From: Oxyruncus cristatus
Lineage: Eukaryota; Chordata; Aves; Passeriformes; Cotingidae
Assembly (NCBI GenBank): GCA_013399855.1
Contig: VXAY01007403.1
Coordinates: 700,250 to 764,249, forward strand
Length of the DNA: 64,000 nucleotides
Reading direction: 5' to 3'
A program made the position numbers and the translations under genes. A model generated the notes under the pieces. That model did not search any database. It was given only the letters and a program-made list of their open reading frames with translations, and was not told the DNA's origin. Below, piece by piece: positions 51,601-64,000 of this stretch (position 1 is its first letter; every line of letters starts with the position of its first letter).

Positions 51601-54600
51601 AAATTAAAGCTGCCTGCAGGCCTGCTGCAACTTGCAATATGCACATAGGTCTTCAAAGATTTCTGAGTATGTGTGACTTGATTATTTGGGTTAACTTTCT
51701 TTTCCAGTTCTTCTTTTATTTGTCAGTTTAAGATTCATGTTACCTCTATCCTTCTTCATCTCATACCATAAGTCCAATTTGCACATTCTACAAGAAAGAA
51801 TGCCTTTTTTTTTTTTTTTTTATGTAAAGTGAGACGTGGTCAAGGGGAAAAATTACATCAAGGGAGGAAGAAAGCCTGGAGAAAGCACTAGGATGTGGCT
51901 GCCACAAAAACCTAACGTGTCTAGTTTGTTTGCTTGAGTGGTTTCAGTGTTTGTTGTTGCTCTCCTAATTTTGTTATCACTGCAAGCAGCAATGTAAGCA
52001 GCATTTTGAATTTCACTTGTTATGAGCTATGTTATAATTGCGTTCTTGCTCATTTGTGGCTGCGTAGTGACTGAAACAGATGTGGCTTTTTGGGGTGAGC
52101 AGTGCTCAGGGGCTTATCTATTTGTAATTGCTCAGGGAGCTGATGGATTCAAAGGAGATGGCTCAATGTTATGGCAAAAAAAAAAAAAAAACTTGAGCAG
52201 GAGTGAGGCCATAGCTCTGAGTGCTGGGGCTATCTACTTAATATACATTCCTTACTCTTTAGTCTGGTTTTGCATTCATTTCGCCATGTCCCTGGAGAGC
52301 TTCAGATGTGGCAGAAAGCATAATAGAGTTGCATTTCACAACAGAGCTGTCAGGCAGCCGAGCTTAGCCTTTTGTGCTGTTTCATGAAAGTTTGGGGGCT
52401 AGCTGTCAATGAGCTAATCAAATCCTACCTTCCAGTGAGGGCATGGTAACCTTAGGGGCACTTTGTCCTTTTTTATAGGTGAATGAGCTTTCATTTTTGG
52501 CTAAATCATACAGTTGTAAAGACTACCATAGCAAAAGTCACACTCCTGCCATCATCGCCTTTTCTCTTTTTGAAAAGCCAGAAAACTAAACAGTGTGAAT
52601 AAAAATACCAAAGAATGGCTAAAATCAGATACAAACAGAAAACAGAGTCTTGGATGGAGGTCAAAGTTAGATAACCTTAACTTTCTTGTGAGAGAAGAGG
52701 ATTAATTTGTTTCTGGCTGGACAGCTGCTTAGCGCTTCTTCTGTAGCTCATCCATCTTAGTGTCTCAAGGAATATCATAAGATGGAGTCACCTTCTGTTT
52801 CCCATTTGAGACTGTGATGAAAGCACTAGTTGAAGCTCTGTTTCCTTCAGAGTTCTCTTTCTTCAGTGAGCTTCTTGTAACTGATGCAAAGACATTTTGG
52901 AAAGATTATAAGCTGTTCTTGTGGTACTTTGCCCAAGTAATTTCCAGTGATTCTTGGCATATCTTTATGTAAAGTAATCACTACTCATAAACATAGTCAA
53001 GCAAATGCCAGCATAACTTCACAATGTGAGCATAGATTCTTGGGGGTTTTGTCAGTGTTTTGGAAACAAGCTCTTTTGCCTTTGCCAAACAAGAAGGCAG
53101 CCTCTGAAGATGGGGAACATGTGAATGTTTCCCTGCCTGCTCCTTCTCTTTAAACTCAACTTTTCAGGTAGGCTCCTTTCCTCAGATTTTGCCAAAAATT
53201 AACTTGATTTCTGACTGCTTGTGATAGTAGCTAATAATGAGATTGGAAGAAAGAATATCCTTGTTTCTTGGCTGTATTCCTCTTTTCTTTTCAACCTTGA
53301 GCACTGTCAAACTCTAAATGAGTTGAAAATTTTATATGCAGTTATTAAAAAAAACCCCATTATTGCTTTGGCAAAACTAAGTTTCCCAGAAAAATGAAAT
53401 TTATTTAATTTTCTTAAATTTAAAAAAATCATTCAAAAATTACTTCAAGGCACGATGGAAGGCAAGTTAAGTCTTTTGACTTTATATACCAACTGAAATG
53501 TTTTAGTTTATATCAGTTGGTCAGTTATTTATTTCTGTTTGAACAAGTACCTCATGAAAACCAGAGCTGTGGTGCCTTCCATCCCAGGAGTTACCTGTCA
53601 AAATCCACTGTAGGTTTTGAGCTGGTTGCATCACCTCTGTGTGTTAGTGGCAAGCTATATCTGTGATGCACCACAACATTTGCACTTCTTTTCCAAATGT
53701 GCTGAGATCGGAGATACTAATGTTTCTCAGACTGCTTCTGTATCGTTACTAACTTGCTGGGCCCTACTGTTTGTTGCAGGAAGTCTGAAGACCATTAATG
53801 GCATGAAAACAATCTGAGTGGTTTGAGAATTTTATCTGTTGGAGGAAATGAAAGTATAAAGAGCCATGGCAATTGGGACTGACTTGGGCCTATACAAGTT
53901 AAAATGAAATATTTTTAAATTGGAAAAAAAATCTTTTATTTCAAAAATCCCAAAGTGGGATACTTGGTCATATTCATACTGTGATTTAAAAAGAAAAAAA
54001 AAAAAAAAAAGGAAAAGAAAAAGATTTAACAAAATACTGAATTACCAGGATGGCAGCTCTTACTCTTCACAGATTCCAGTTGCATGCTTCAGCTACACTT
54101 GCTGATACTAAATGAATCTAGTCTTGGGAATAATAGTCAATTACTAAGAACTTAATTATTGTAATTGGTGTAGGCTTTTTTGGTTTCATACATGACATTT
54201 AAAGTTATTTCAGAGAATACTTAAATCTGCTGCAGCTTATATTTACTATTGTTGAATTATGTAAAAAATACTGCAGATTGAAAGAAAGCATGAAATTACA
54301 CATGTCAAAAGGGGGGTTTAAACCAGTTGTGGGGGTTTCTGGGATTTTTTTGTTTGTTTTGGTTTTGGTGTTATTGACCTCCCAGTCTTGGCAGTATGTT
54401 TAGTTGACCAAGTGGGACCAGTATTCATTCAGATCCCTAGTCCTACAAATGCAACAAACTAAGTCTGAATAGCTGTTTTATGTCCTCTACTGTGTTACTG
54501 CTAGTCTGTGCAAATAATACAGGTTATAAAAACACTGCCTTCTTTTATTAAAAAAAAGAAAAATTACTTGTCTGTTTAAATTCAGAGGTTCATCTTAAGA

Positions 54601-56524
54601 GAATCTTATGCAGTAAGATGTGCAAGTCCTTCAGAATAATCTGTTTGGTTTTCTGTTTTTAGTGAAGGGTGAGACTACATACTGCACTAGTGCAAGATGG
54701 ACACTTAACTGCTCTGGCCTGGTAGGAAGTGTTAGGCTAACAAAGGGCAGCAACTTCACTTGTAGTTCAATAATGTAATTCTAAGAATCATGTAATATAG
54801 ACAGTCCGTTTAAAATTATTTTGACATCACGTTTTAGTTTAAACTGTACTTTTAGGCCATAAATTTTATCTTTTAAAATTTGAGGCTTTCTTATAGAGTG
54901 GATAAGATGTACCTGCTTTGTAGTAAAGTACATAATTTGTTCTGCTGCTTCGGCACCCCCTGTAATTTAGCACCCACCCCAAACCTATGCTTGCATCATC
55001 ACTGATGTATTATTAACAAATTTTAGTGAGTCTTGCCTATTAAGGTAAAAAAACTTCTAAATTGTCTTTCTTCTACATTCATACTGCCAGATCAAGCACA
55101 ATACACTCACAACCTTTCTACACAGAGAATTTGGCTTATCATGAAAAGCATTAATAAAAACCCCAAAACCAAAACCAAACCACAAAGCCGGAGCGGTGCA
55201 GTGAGGGGGAGTGCTGGAGCAGTCCAGAAGAGAACTTTGTCAAATACGTGCTTCCCACACTCAGTCTGCTGCACCCCTTCTGCTCATTCCCCTGGGAGTA
55301 ATGGGACAGCTATGGTCAGGACAGGGAATGGTAACACAAAGAAAAAGAACCTTAGTACAATATGATAGAAGAAGAAAATTTAACCAAAGTGCTTTATGTT
55401 AAATATTAAATGGTGTACAAAATTAAATTGAAACAGTGGACAGTTACCTAGCAGTGTTTTCAGCTGTTCCCATGTTGCCTAGGATACTAAATGAGTCCTG
55501 CAGAAGTTTCTTTGCTGTTTTATTGAGTTTCCTTTGTGAGGGGAAACTGCCCATACTCCACACGGCAGAATAAAATCTTTCTACCCATTCAAAAGGAAAA
55601 CTAAGGGGAAAAAAGAAGCTTGATATATAGGAAGTAAATGATGTAATCCATTTCTGCCCTCTAGTTTGAAGCTCTTAGTAACAAGGTAGCCAGTGACTAT
55701 GAACAGTCACTGCAACAAAATGGCTATGCATTTCCTAACCTATGGGTTAATTATTGTAAGAATACTAGTTATGCCTTCAGGTAAGAACATTTTTAATTTC
55801 TGGCCATATTTCTATTAATAAGAACCAACAAACTAACTAGAAGAGGACAGTTTGTGTAGGTTGCTGGGTCCCAGTTGCAGAGAATTAGCAAATAGCAGTG
55901 CTGGAGCCATAAGGGTTTAAGTATAGAAATGTGAGATGATTTTTAGGAAGAGGTTATATCTTACTGTACAAGCTGAGAGGGAGATGAACTTTCAGGCATA
56001 CAGAGAAATATAAATGAAGATGAGAAGTGTTGCTATAAGCTCAACTTAATTAGGTCAATCAGCGAGGCAAGTTAGTGTACATTTATATGGTCATTTTAGT
56101 GTAGATTGGGTGTACACTTTTGAATAGGATCTTTAAATGATCTCCACTTACTGTGCTTGATCCATGGCAAGGAATAAGCTCAGAATTCATACCAGGTATT
56201 CCTACAGAAAAAAAGCAAACCAGAAGATGAGCTGTAGGATTGCATTTTAATACTTAAGGCCTTTTGTTTTCCGGACCATACTAAAACTAATCCAAAGTAG
56301 CCCTTAAAATGCATGTAGTGTCTGCACTGAGTCCATTGCACTAATTATTTTATTCAATAGATCAGCTTCTACTAAACTATTTTTTAAGTGATTCAAATTT
56401 GCATTTAAGTAGCTTGTTGCCATCATGTAGGTTAGTTTTAAACTTGCAGCCTCTCCTTCCAGACACAGTTTACATGTCTGAAAACCTAGTTAGGGGAAAA
56501 AACATACTTCAGTTTGCGTAACAA
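48637..56524. other. AT-rich non-coding DNA, no gene seen
   Basis: It contains homopolymer runs (T17 at 51805-51821, an A run near 52176-52190, an A-rich tract at 53991-54025). The open frame at 52022-52387 runs through a poly-A stretch and is not credible. No transposon is recognised. Confidence 0.5.
53991..54025 (+). repeat. A-rich low-complexity tract
   Basis: A long A run is broken by a few G (AAAAAG, then A17, then GGAAAAG). No attached element is visible. Confidence 0.85.
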
Positions 56525-56585
56525 CCATCATCATCATCATCATCATCGTCATCATCATCATCATCACCATCATCATCATCCTCGT
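56525..56585 (+). repeat. (ATC)n trinucleotide microsatellite
   Basis: About 20 ATC units with only two single-base interruptions (CGTC near 56548 and ACC near 56566). It is likely to vary in length between individuals. Confidence 0.97.
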
Positions 56586-59500
56586 CTGCCTACAAACTTT
56601 GTCTTGCATTTCTGGTTGCTTAAAAGTCACTTTTTGAAAAGTTAAAGAAGAGCAGTGGAGGAGGGGTTAAATATGTACTTCACAAAAACATAGGCATTCT
56701 TTACTCTGTTCTGAGACTTGCCAAGGTAAAGAAATGTGTGAATTATCTTTCACTAGTGTGAAACTAGCAAGAAAAAAGAAGACAATATGTTCAAAAAATC
56801 AGTTTAACCAGATTTGGATTCACAGGCTCTGAAAATCTTAACAGAAACCAAATGGTTTCTTTGTGGTGTTACTACAGTACAAAAATTCAAATTGCATGGG
56901 GATTATGCTGTGTGTTTCTCCCTTAACATACTTGAATTTCTTTACAGTTTAACCTTCACATTGACTTTTGGGGATATTGAAACAATTATAGTTTTTCTAT
57001 CATGTGCTTTAACTTAAGTTTCTGATATGCATTCTCAGCTCTAAAAGACTTTTTAAAAATTTATTTTCTCAGAGAAAGATAACAAAGGTTATAGAGAACG
57101 AAAAAAGAACAGTTTTCATGAAGGACATATATTAGTTTGGACTAAGGGCATATTTGAAGTTGGTTTTGATGTAGTTGGAAACAGCCAAGTCTGACATTGC
57201 TTGTGCACATGAAAGCTCTGTTTCTTACAGTTGTGCTTAGTGCAGCACTATTCATTGCAGCACTGAAGTACTGACACATCTGAAATACTGAGATGTCTGA
57301 ATTTTGCAGCAGAGAGAGAAACCAGGATGAAAATTCAGTGGACATGGGATTCTGGGGTTGTAGACCTCAATGTGCAAATAAAAAAAAGGGGGACTGTAAG
57401 GGAATGTGTGTGTTTCTCTAAAGCTTGCCTTCCCTTCGGTATTGGGAAGTGAGAACTTAAAATAGTTTTACAGATCCTTAAAAGTATCCAAAGCGAGTAT
57501 GAAGGAATAGATACTCAATGCATTGTGAATAGTTCTTGTCACATAATGTAGGCATTCTAAGGAAACTGGTGAAAGACTAATCTGAAAGAGACTAATCTTA
57601 AAGACTAATCTTAAATCAGTTTTAACCTACAAATATATATAAAGGCGAGAATGAAAATCCTGGAGGGATGAATAACCAAGACTAGGTGTTAGCTTTCCTC
57701 CCACCATGTACAAATGACAGGAGTCCATGCTTGTAAAAGTCTACTGAGATAGATGGCATAAAATTGTGGAAGGTGCCTTGTTGAAGAGAACTATGGTAAT
57801 GTCAGATGCAATTGAAAGAAATTGAGGAAGGACTTTGCCAACATTTTGTGTGGAAAAGGCATCGCATCAGAGAATTTCCTCAGTCCTGGAACATATAAAG
57901 ACTAAATACTCAGGACAGGAGAAAATCTGGATACAATGTCAAAATTAAAACCAGAGCTATAAGACTCCATCAGATTATGCTTCAACAAGGCAGTCCAGTG
58001 TGAATCCTCAAGGATGCATTAGAACCAGATACAATTATTTAAAAAACATTGTCAATTCATTTTTTTTTTTTAAAAAGGAAACAAACAGCCAAACAAAAAA
58101 GTTTTCTTAAAGTGAGTAATTAACAACAAATTCTAGACAACTTCAATGGGAAATGAATCCTGTAAACTAGAGATTGAAGACCACTCATGAACTTCCATAT
58201 GTAAAGTACAAGAAATGAGGAATAAGAAGTGATTTTCAGACGAAATGGCTCTTTCATGACAAACCTGTGATTTGAAGTCCATGAAAGATGATTACTGTAG
58301 AATCAGAAGTTACCAAATATTGACTAATCATTATGGAGGTTGTAAAACAACTGCATAGCAAATTATAGATCTACAAACAACTGAACGTACTGAAACGGAC
58401 ACTGTTGTCACTGTCTGCTTCATATATTGATGATAATCTTGTGTGACCTTTCCGGAGAGGGAATATTTGTATCCTGTGGAGTCATAAATCTGGCACCTGA
58501 CATTTAGTTTTTGCACATAGAGCTGGAGGAAATGTTCAGCACACTGATGACTTTACAATGCTTTTTTGTCACTACAGATGGCTCTGCACAAGCACAGAGG
58601 AAAAGAAAAATTCTCTTATCCTTATGAGGGTATCCACATCCGTCCAGGAGAGGTTCCGTGGGCTGAAAAACGTTTTAACTAGCATCTTCCATGTACATGC
58701 CATAAGCTGTGACAGTGAGGCAGAAAACAGCCAAGGACAGTAATATTTATAAAGAGGGAAGGACAAGGATCTAAAATTAGAGAACCCTTCTTCCCAAGAT
58801 ACTAGGATTTGGTAGCCTATTTATCATAATGGAGAAAGTGAAAGGCTGATTCTAGTGGGTTAGGACAGATAAAAATAATGCCTGCCCCAGAAGTGAAAGT
58901 GGAGAACAACAGTACAGAGATATTATGACGCTTGTCTAAATGTTGGCCTCATTTGTGGGCAGGAGAATGTAGATCAGTATCTGGGCAAGAGCATAATGTA
59001 ACAGATCCTGGTAGTACAGCATGGAGCATTTGAAACTGTGAGATATGTGGCCGATCACATTATATTCCTGCTTTGAGTTCCAGGATGGATGAAAACATGG
59101 AAAGAAGTAATAATGATAGCAGAAACATAAAAGAAAAGCCAGATGTTTATGGGAGTGTACTGTTTAGTGGGATTCAATGCCCCTGTGGCTGTACCCAAAT
59201 ATAGAAAGAGCTTTTGGCTTAATCATTAGGGATGAAGTGGTACTACCAGCTTAGCAGTGGTTATCCTGCTGTTAAAATTGAACTCTCAAATTGCAAGTGT
59301 TCATTAGTGAGAACTATGGGCAAGGCCTCCAAAGCATTGACATTGTGTGCTGCTATATCTCAGTGCTGAAAGATTTAGAATCATAGAACCATGGAATATC
59401 ATGATACACAGTATCTTTATGATAGTTGCTCTACAGCCTGAACATTCGTGGACAATGGTAAGCTGCTAAAAAGGTTACTGTACATCATCCTGATTTAATC

Positions 59501-60563
59501 AATTTTTCAGTTTAAAAAAATAAGCAATAAGAACTCAAAATAGCTATTGAGTGACATGACTGATTAGCACAGCAGGCATAAGTCATGTAGAGCAGAATAT
59601 GCAAAAAGTGTATTATATTTTTGGAACACAGAGCTATACCTCTGGGACATCTTAATCAGGAGGTACTGCAAAAGCATATATGTCCCATTGGGATTTACAG
59701 TTGCTGGTAATAGATTCAAGAGGGTTAGGATGAATGTGTGCAACAGTTTCCAATAGAAGTTTTTTTTTTTAATAATAAAAGCAAGTTTACGGTAGTCAAG
59801 TTGAAGAAGGGATAACCAGGAAAGGGCAAATATATTAGAGATTTGAAAGTGATCTATTACAGCTAAATGCTTTAGGAAACTGCACACCAGATCTAGCCAA
59901 TAGCCAGTAGAAACAATGAAGTGATTGCAAACAATCTACTAACATTTGGTTTTGTTAGGGTCAGAGAAAGACTCAAGTTTGAATAAAAGAATTGGGAATA
60001 ACTATGGTATTGGCATATGAGATATAGACAAAACAATCCCTGTGAGTCTTATCACCATATTGCTCCTTTCCTCATAGATAAGTTTTGGTACAAATTTTGC
60101 AAGTTTGGAAGATACTAAAATGTTACCAAATAGCGACGTTTGGCGCAGTCAGAAGGAGTACAGCAGAGGTTCACTTTAAGGTAAACTGAAGTAAACAAAA
60201 AACCCAAAACCAAAACAAAACAAAATTGTCAAACATTCTCTGGCTTGTAATTGCCTCATTTGGTTGAAAATAAAAAATGGGGAAAGGATGCCAGTGAGGA
60301 AGACAGAGGAAAAAAACTAGGGTTTCAGAAGGGGAAGGTATTTGGAGGAAGGTCAGAAGTCAAGATGTAAGTAGAGAAGGAGCAAAAATAATCTAAGCAT
60401 TTAATGGTAACTTCACCATATTTTGTGGCGGGGTTTGGGGTGGGGGAGAAGTGTTTAAACCATTCACATGTGACTGTTCCATGAAGCTCAAGGAACAAAG
60501 TACTTATGCTGTAGTCATGAGTCATCTTGAACTCTGTGTTGGATATGTACTGTTACATCTCTT

Positions 60564-60677
60564 TAAAAAAAAAAAAAACAACAAACCAAAAACAAAAACA
60601 ACAAAAAAACACACACACACACAAAAAACCCCAAAACACAAAACAACCTCCCCCCCAAAAACAAACAAACAAAAAAT
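60564..60677 (+). repeat. A-rich / (AC)n low-complexity tract
   Basis: A14, then AAC/AAAC-type units, a short (AC)8 run, a C7 run and (AAAC)n. The frames covering it on both strands are artefacts of composition. Confidence 0.95.
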
Positions 60678-61003
60678 TTAGAAATTTTAGATGTTGAAAA
60701 TCTCTTATGGCCAAATAGAAATTGTCAACTTGCAATATACCAAGTGTTTCAGGCTTTTACAGGCAGCAGAAAGGGCTTAACAAGTAGTAGCAATCAGTTT
60801 CAATGTCTCAAAGTAATCCTTAGGGAAATAACTTGTGTAGGCTGAGGTGTTTATAATAGGTTACTTAATAATGACAAAATATTGTCAATGACATAAAAGA
60901 AAAATTAATTTACTTTCTTAGGGATCATCCTGTGTTATAGATAGGAGTGTTTCAGGACTATAACATAGTTAGGCAGAAACATCTCCTTTGTCTTATCATT
61001 ATG

Positions 61004-61063
61004 ATAATAATTGATTTTAAAGTTTCCAGAGAACACTTTATAATTCAAAATCAATTATAGATA
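61004..61063. repeat. Imperfect inverted repeat
   Basis: ATAATTGATTTTAAAGT at about 61005-61021 is answered by ACTTT and AAAATCAATTAT at about 61034-61060, which allows an interrupted hairpin. Function unknown. Confidence 0.5.
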
Positions 61064-64000
61064 ATTTTAAGAATATTATCTTTTAAAATCATATATGTTG
61101 AAACTATATAATCCAATAGATACTAATTAAGACATAAAATGCTTATGTTTGTACATAGCATTATTGAAGAAATATTTTTTGCCATCTAGATAAATTACAA
61201 ATGTACCAGAATATTTTTATTAATGTACAAGCGAACTGAAAGCTTGCTGAGACAGACTTTTCTTCTTTCTTTGTCTTCAAATTAAATGAGCATTTACATT
61301 TTAAATCATGACCTGATACAGTCTAAATGGCCAAATGCAGCAGAAGAACTCTTAATTAATGCCTGCTTTATTAGCAATTTTTAACTTAAAACCAGTGCAA
61401 TTTGTAAAAATTATTATAAATCACTTGAGTGTGTACTCTGCACTTGGCAGAATAAAAATACACTTAACTTTCAGTAATGATCAATTTTTAAGATAGTTTG
61501 TTCTACTTTAAAGCCCAATGCTATGGACATTTTCAACCTATTGCCTCATTAACTACATTCGTATTAAAATACCACTCCATTTCAAATGAGAAGATAATTA
61601 TAATACCTTGAAGCAAATGAGATGTTATTGCAATAATTAAATCTGAAATGAGATGCAGATAGTTTGGACCTGCTGCTTTGTTGGCTATTTAGTACTGAAT
61701 ACTATTTTCATTGGTCACACTGAATTACAATATTGCATACCAATAACTGTGTAATACCTGTTAGATTAAAATTGCTCCTGGAGACTACAGGATGAGAATT
61801 TATTGACCTCTGGATACTTTGTTCACCATTTATAATACATTACTTCTTTTACTTTGTAGCTTTTCAGTTGTAGGTTCCCTTTCTGTATAGAAGAGGGAAA
61901 AGAAGGATGCCAAAAAGTTCATCCTCTTTTTTTCATTTCTATAATCATGGTGATGCCCTTCTGCCTTAAGCAGCTAAGGATAAGACTGTAGGAAGAGTCA
62001 AGGAAAAAATCACTTTCTATAGGCTGTTCCCACTGCACTGTCTCAAGACCCAACATACTAATCATGTCTAGCTCAGGCAGAATTTTTTTCCTGCAGTTTT
62101 TTTCTTCAGCTCTTAGACACAGCAAGGTGGGGTTCAGGGTCAGGGCTGTTTCTATGGAAGAACAGTAATCCACATATTTTTAAAATCAGTTTTTCTCATA
62201 AACCATAAATTTGTCAGTTCCTTTTTTCCATATTCTATCTGTAAATGACCCCTGGTTTCAGGAGAGGAATCAAAAGAAGATATTTTGCAATTGAACTTGA
62301 GGAAGAGAATTTATCATTAGGAAAACTTGCAGCAACCTTTTTTATCTTTGTTCTTATACAGCATTCAAACATACTAGAAGTTACAGACAGTTGAGTTATA
62401 TTCTATACTTTAGTTTTTGATATAATTTTACTGCTACTGATCAGCATTGCATAGAGATGCTATCAGGTAATTTTGCCATCTTATTGGATACATATCCTCA
62501 TAAAAGTAGTATTTGTAAATGAAAATCCTACCAGGTTATAATACTAAACATTGCAGTAGTTTGCAATAGAGAATCATAACCTGTTTTTTTAAAAATGACT
62601 GGTTGTTTAACTTGTACCATATATAGAGCAGACACACCAAATAGAAAGAAAGGTATTTTGTATTTCCTGTTTTGTATATACCTCACTTACAGATGTATGC
62701 CAGCATTATCTTTTGATGCTGAGAGCATTATTGTTTACATAAAAGGTTAAAAAAAACCAAAACAAAACAAATTATAAACAGAGATTAAATGGACAATGCA
62801 GAAGGGGATTTTCAGTGACATGATTTCCATTTGGCAGACGGCTATTGCCTTATCAAAAGATACAATTTTCCCCAGAGGCAGTCTGCCATAAAATCAGTGT
62901 TTGTAAAAGTTTTATCCCAGTTTATGAATCTGAATTCATGGCAGAACTGTGAATATGCAGGTGGTATAGAAACCGCATGTGCTACATTTATAGTGCTTTA
63001 ACTAATAGGCAATCTGGTAACTATCAAAGGAGAATTTGTATCAGGTAGGCAAGTGCAGCACATCTGAGTTCCCTGGTGGCACAGCATAAATGGCACATTG
63101 AGACATCACAGAGAATTAGCTTTCACGTTAGAAGCCAGTTACTCCAGGTTTAAGGTTGTATCTAGGCAATCCAACCCCCCCCCTGCTCAGCAGCTGCCTA
63201 ACCTGGGAAGTGCTTAAAACTCATTATGTGGCTTTTTGCTTGGCGATAAAATACCCCAGCAGTTGGTCTGCAGCAGTGCTCTGCTCCCTGGCAGAACATC
63301 AGTGCCAGGCACGGACAGGCATTCTCCTTCCAACCCAGTTTCTCTGGGGTCCACAGGATGGGCAGAAGATGGCTGCTGCTTGTTGGCTTCCCGACAGGAT
63401 GGGATTCCTCTTAAAATTCACCTGCAACTGGTTTCCTGTTGCAAGTAGATTCAGGGAGAAAGGAAAATTAGCTATGCCCATGCTGAACAAAAAGGATAAA
63501 ATTTACAGTGATTAAAGGGCTCAGAGGCCAAGGGGAGCTTCAAGTGGGGCTGAAGACATATCCCAGAGAAAAGCTTGGTGTGCTGCAGTTTCCCCCCACT
63601 CTGGGGAGCAAGGCTGCTTTCCAGAGTCAATGCAGCATTACTGAAAGCAGGAGCACAGGAGAAAGCGTAAGATTTTTTGCCTGGTGGTTCAGGACATGTT
63701 TGGAAATATCCACAGACCATTTTGTCTTCTGCTGCTTTTGGCACCTGAGAGTATTTGTCTAGGAAATACCACTTTTATTTCTGTTTACATACAGGTAATT
63801 GTAATTGTTCTGATCAAAGCCAAGTGCAGGCAGTGATGTGCCAATTACATGGGAATATGTGCTTAGATGTAATTTGTTTTTATTCTCTGTAGTTACTTTA
63901 TGGAGTCTCTTCTGTTTCTTTTGGACCAGTGGCACATATGTAACAGATACCAGGCTACAGACTTAGTTTCCTTGTCTCCCTTTTTACTTGCACGAATCTC

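Larger units (their letters stand above)
56586..64000. other. AT-rich non-coding DNA, no confirmed gene
   Basis: No confirmed exon. It includes a splice-like open stretch at 58574-58741, an A-rich/(AC)n tract at 60564-60677, and a very AT-rich stretch with homeobox-type TAATTA words at about 61000-61800. A somewhat GC-richer end lies at 63060-63780, with chance frames on both strands. A CR1-like word, AGAATCATAGAACCATGGAA, at 59376-59395 is too short to call. Confidence 0.5.

Noticed and set aside
52022..52387. 121-codon plus-strand frame starting with a hydrophobic segment (MSYVIIAFLLICGCVV)
   Set aside because: It looks like a signal or membrane segment, but the frame runs through a poly-A stretch giving KKKKK, has no family resemblance and sits in AT-rich non-coding DNA.
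59376..59405. Short CR1-like end (AGAATCATAGAACCATGGAA)
   Set aside because: Only about 20-30 bases resemble the CR1 tail, and the following sequence does not continue the match.
60130..60160. TTTGGCGCAGTCAGAAGG as a possible retroviral primer-binding site
   Set aside because: No LTR end precedes it and no gag-like sequence follows. The match to a tRNA 3' end is not convincing.
60451..60735. Frames of 76 and 60 codons rich in Lys/Thr or Phe/Cys
   Set aside because: They are translations of the A-rich/(AC)n tract on the two strands.
1..64000. Bacterial-type systems (operons, CRISPR, phage, toxin-antitoxin)
   Set aside because: The DNA is avian nuclear sequence. Repeats are dispersed retroelements and microsatellites, and no prokaryotic gene organisation is present.

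Overview
The window is nuclear DNA from a bird, very probably a passerine. The main evidence is a set of CR1 LINE remnants whose 3' ends carry the typical avian CR1 tail (repeats of ATTCTATGATT, preceded by GGTCCCTTCCAACCCAAACCATT). One short SINE at about 45172-45300 also has a tRNA-Ile-like head and a CR1 tail. That is the architecture of TguSINE1, the SINE first described from zebra finch. The CpG-poor, AT-rich background and the sparse repeats also fit a bird.

Layout: bases 1 to about 450 form a GC- and CpG-rich block with a 3-base gap, GC-box-like motifs and a possible splice donor after base 55. It looks like a promoter or first exon, but the gene cannot be named. From about 480 to the end the DNA is AT-rich and non-coding in appearance, like a long first intron or an intergenic region. 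I found no convincing complete protein-coding gene. The long open frames are mostly chance frames, and several are CR1 fragments.

The non-coding part holds seven CR1 fragments (17.1, 23.2, 25.0, 34.4, 40.6, 44.4 and 48.5 kb) from at least two 3'-end subfamilies, one TguSINE1-like SINE, and one LTR end at 7.2 kb cut off at a one-base gap. It also holds microsatellites of (AAACC)n and (ATC)n, A-rich tracts, and a few small duplications and palindromes. Two single-N junctions, at 7399 and 21721, are flanked by exact duplications of 24 and 70 bp. The second looks like unmerged contig overlap. The first looks like a contig with an LTR insertion joined to a contig of the empty site.

The few possible coding signals are weak. 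They are a 72-nt exon-like segment at 38898-38969 with good splice-site dinucleotides and local CpGs, and a minus-strand frame at 45972-46325 that could be a decayed retrocopy or a terminal exon. There are also some blocks that keep CpGs and could be conserved non-coding elements. No operon, CRISPR array, phage or other microbial-type system is present, and I see no new multi-gene system here.
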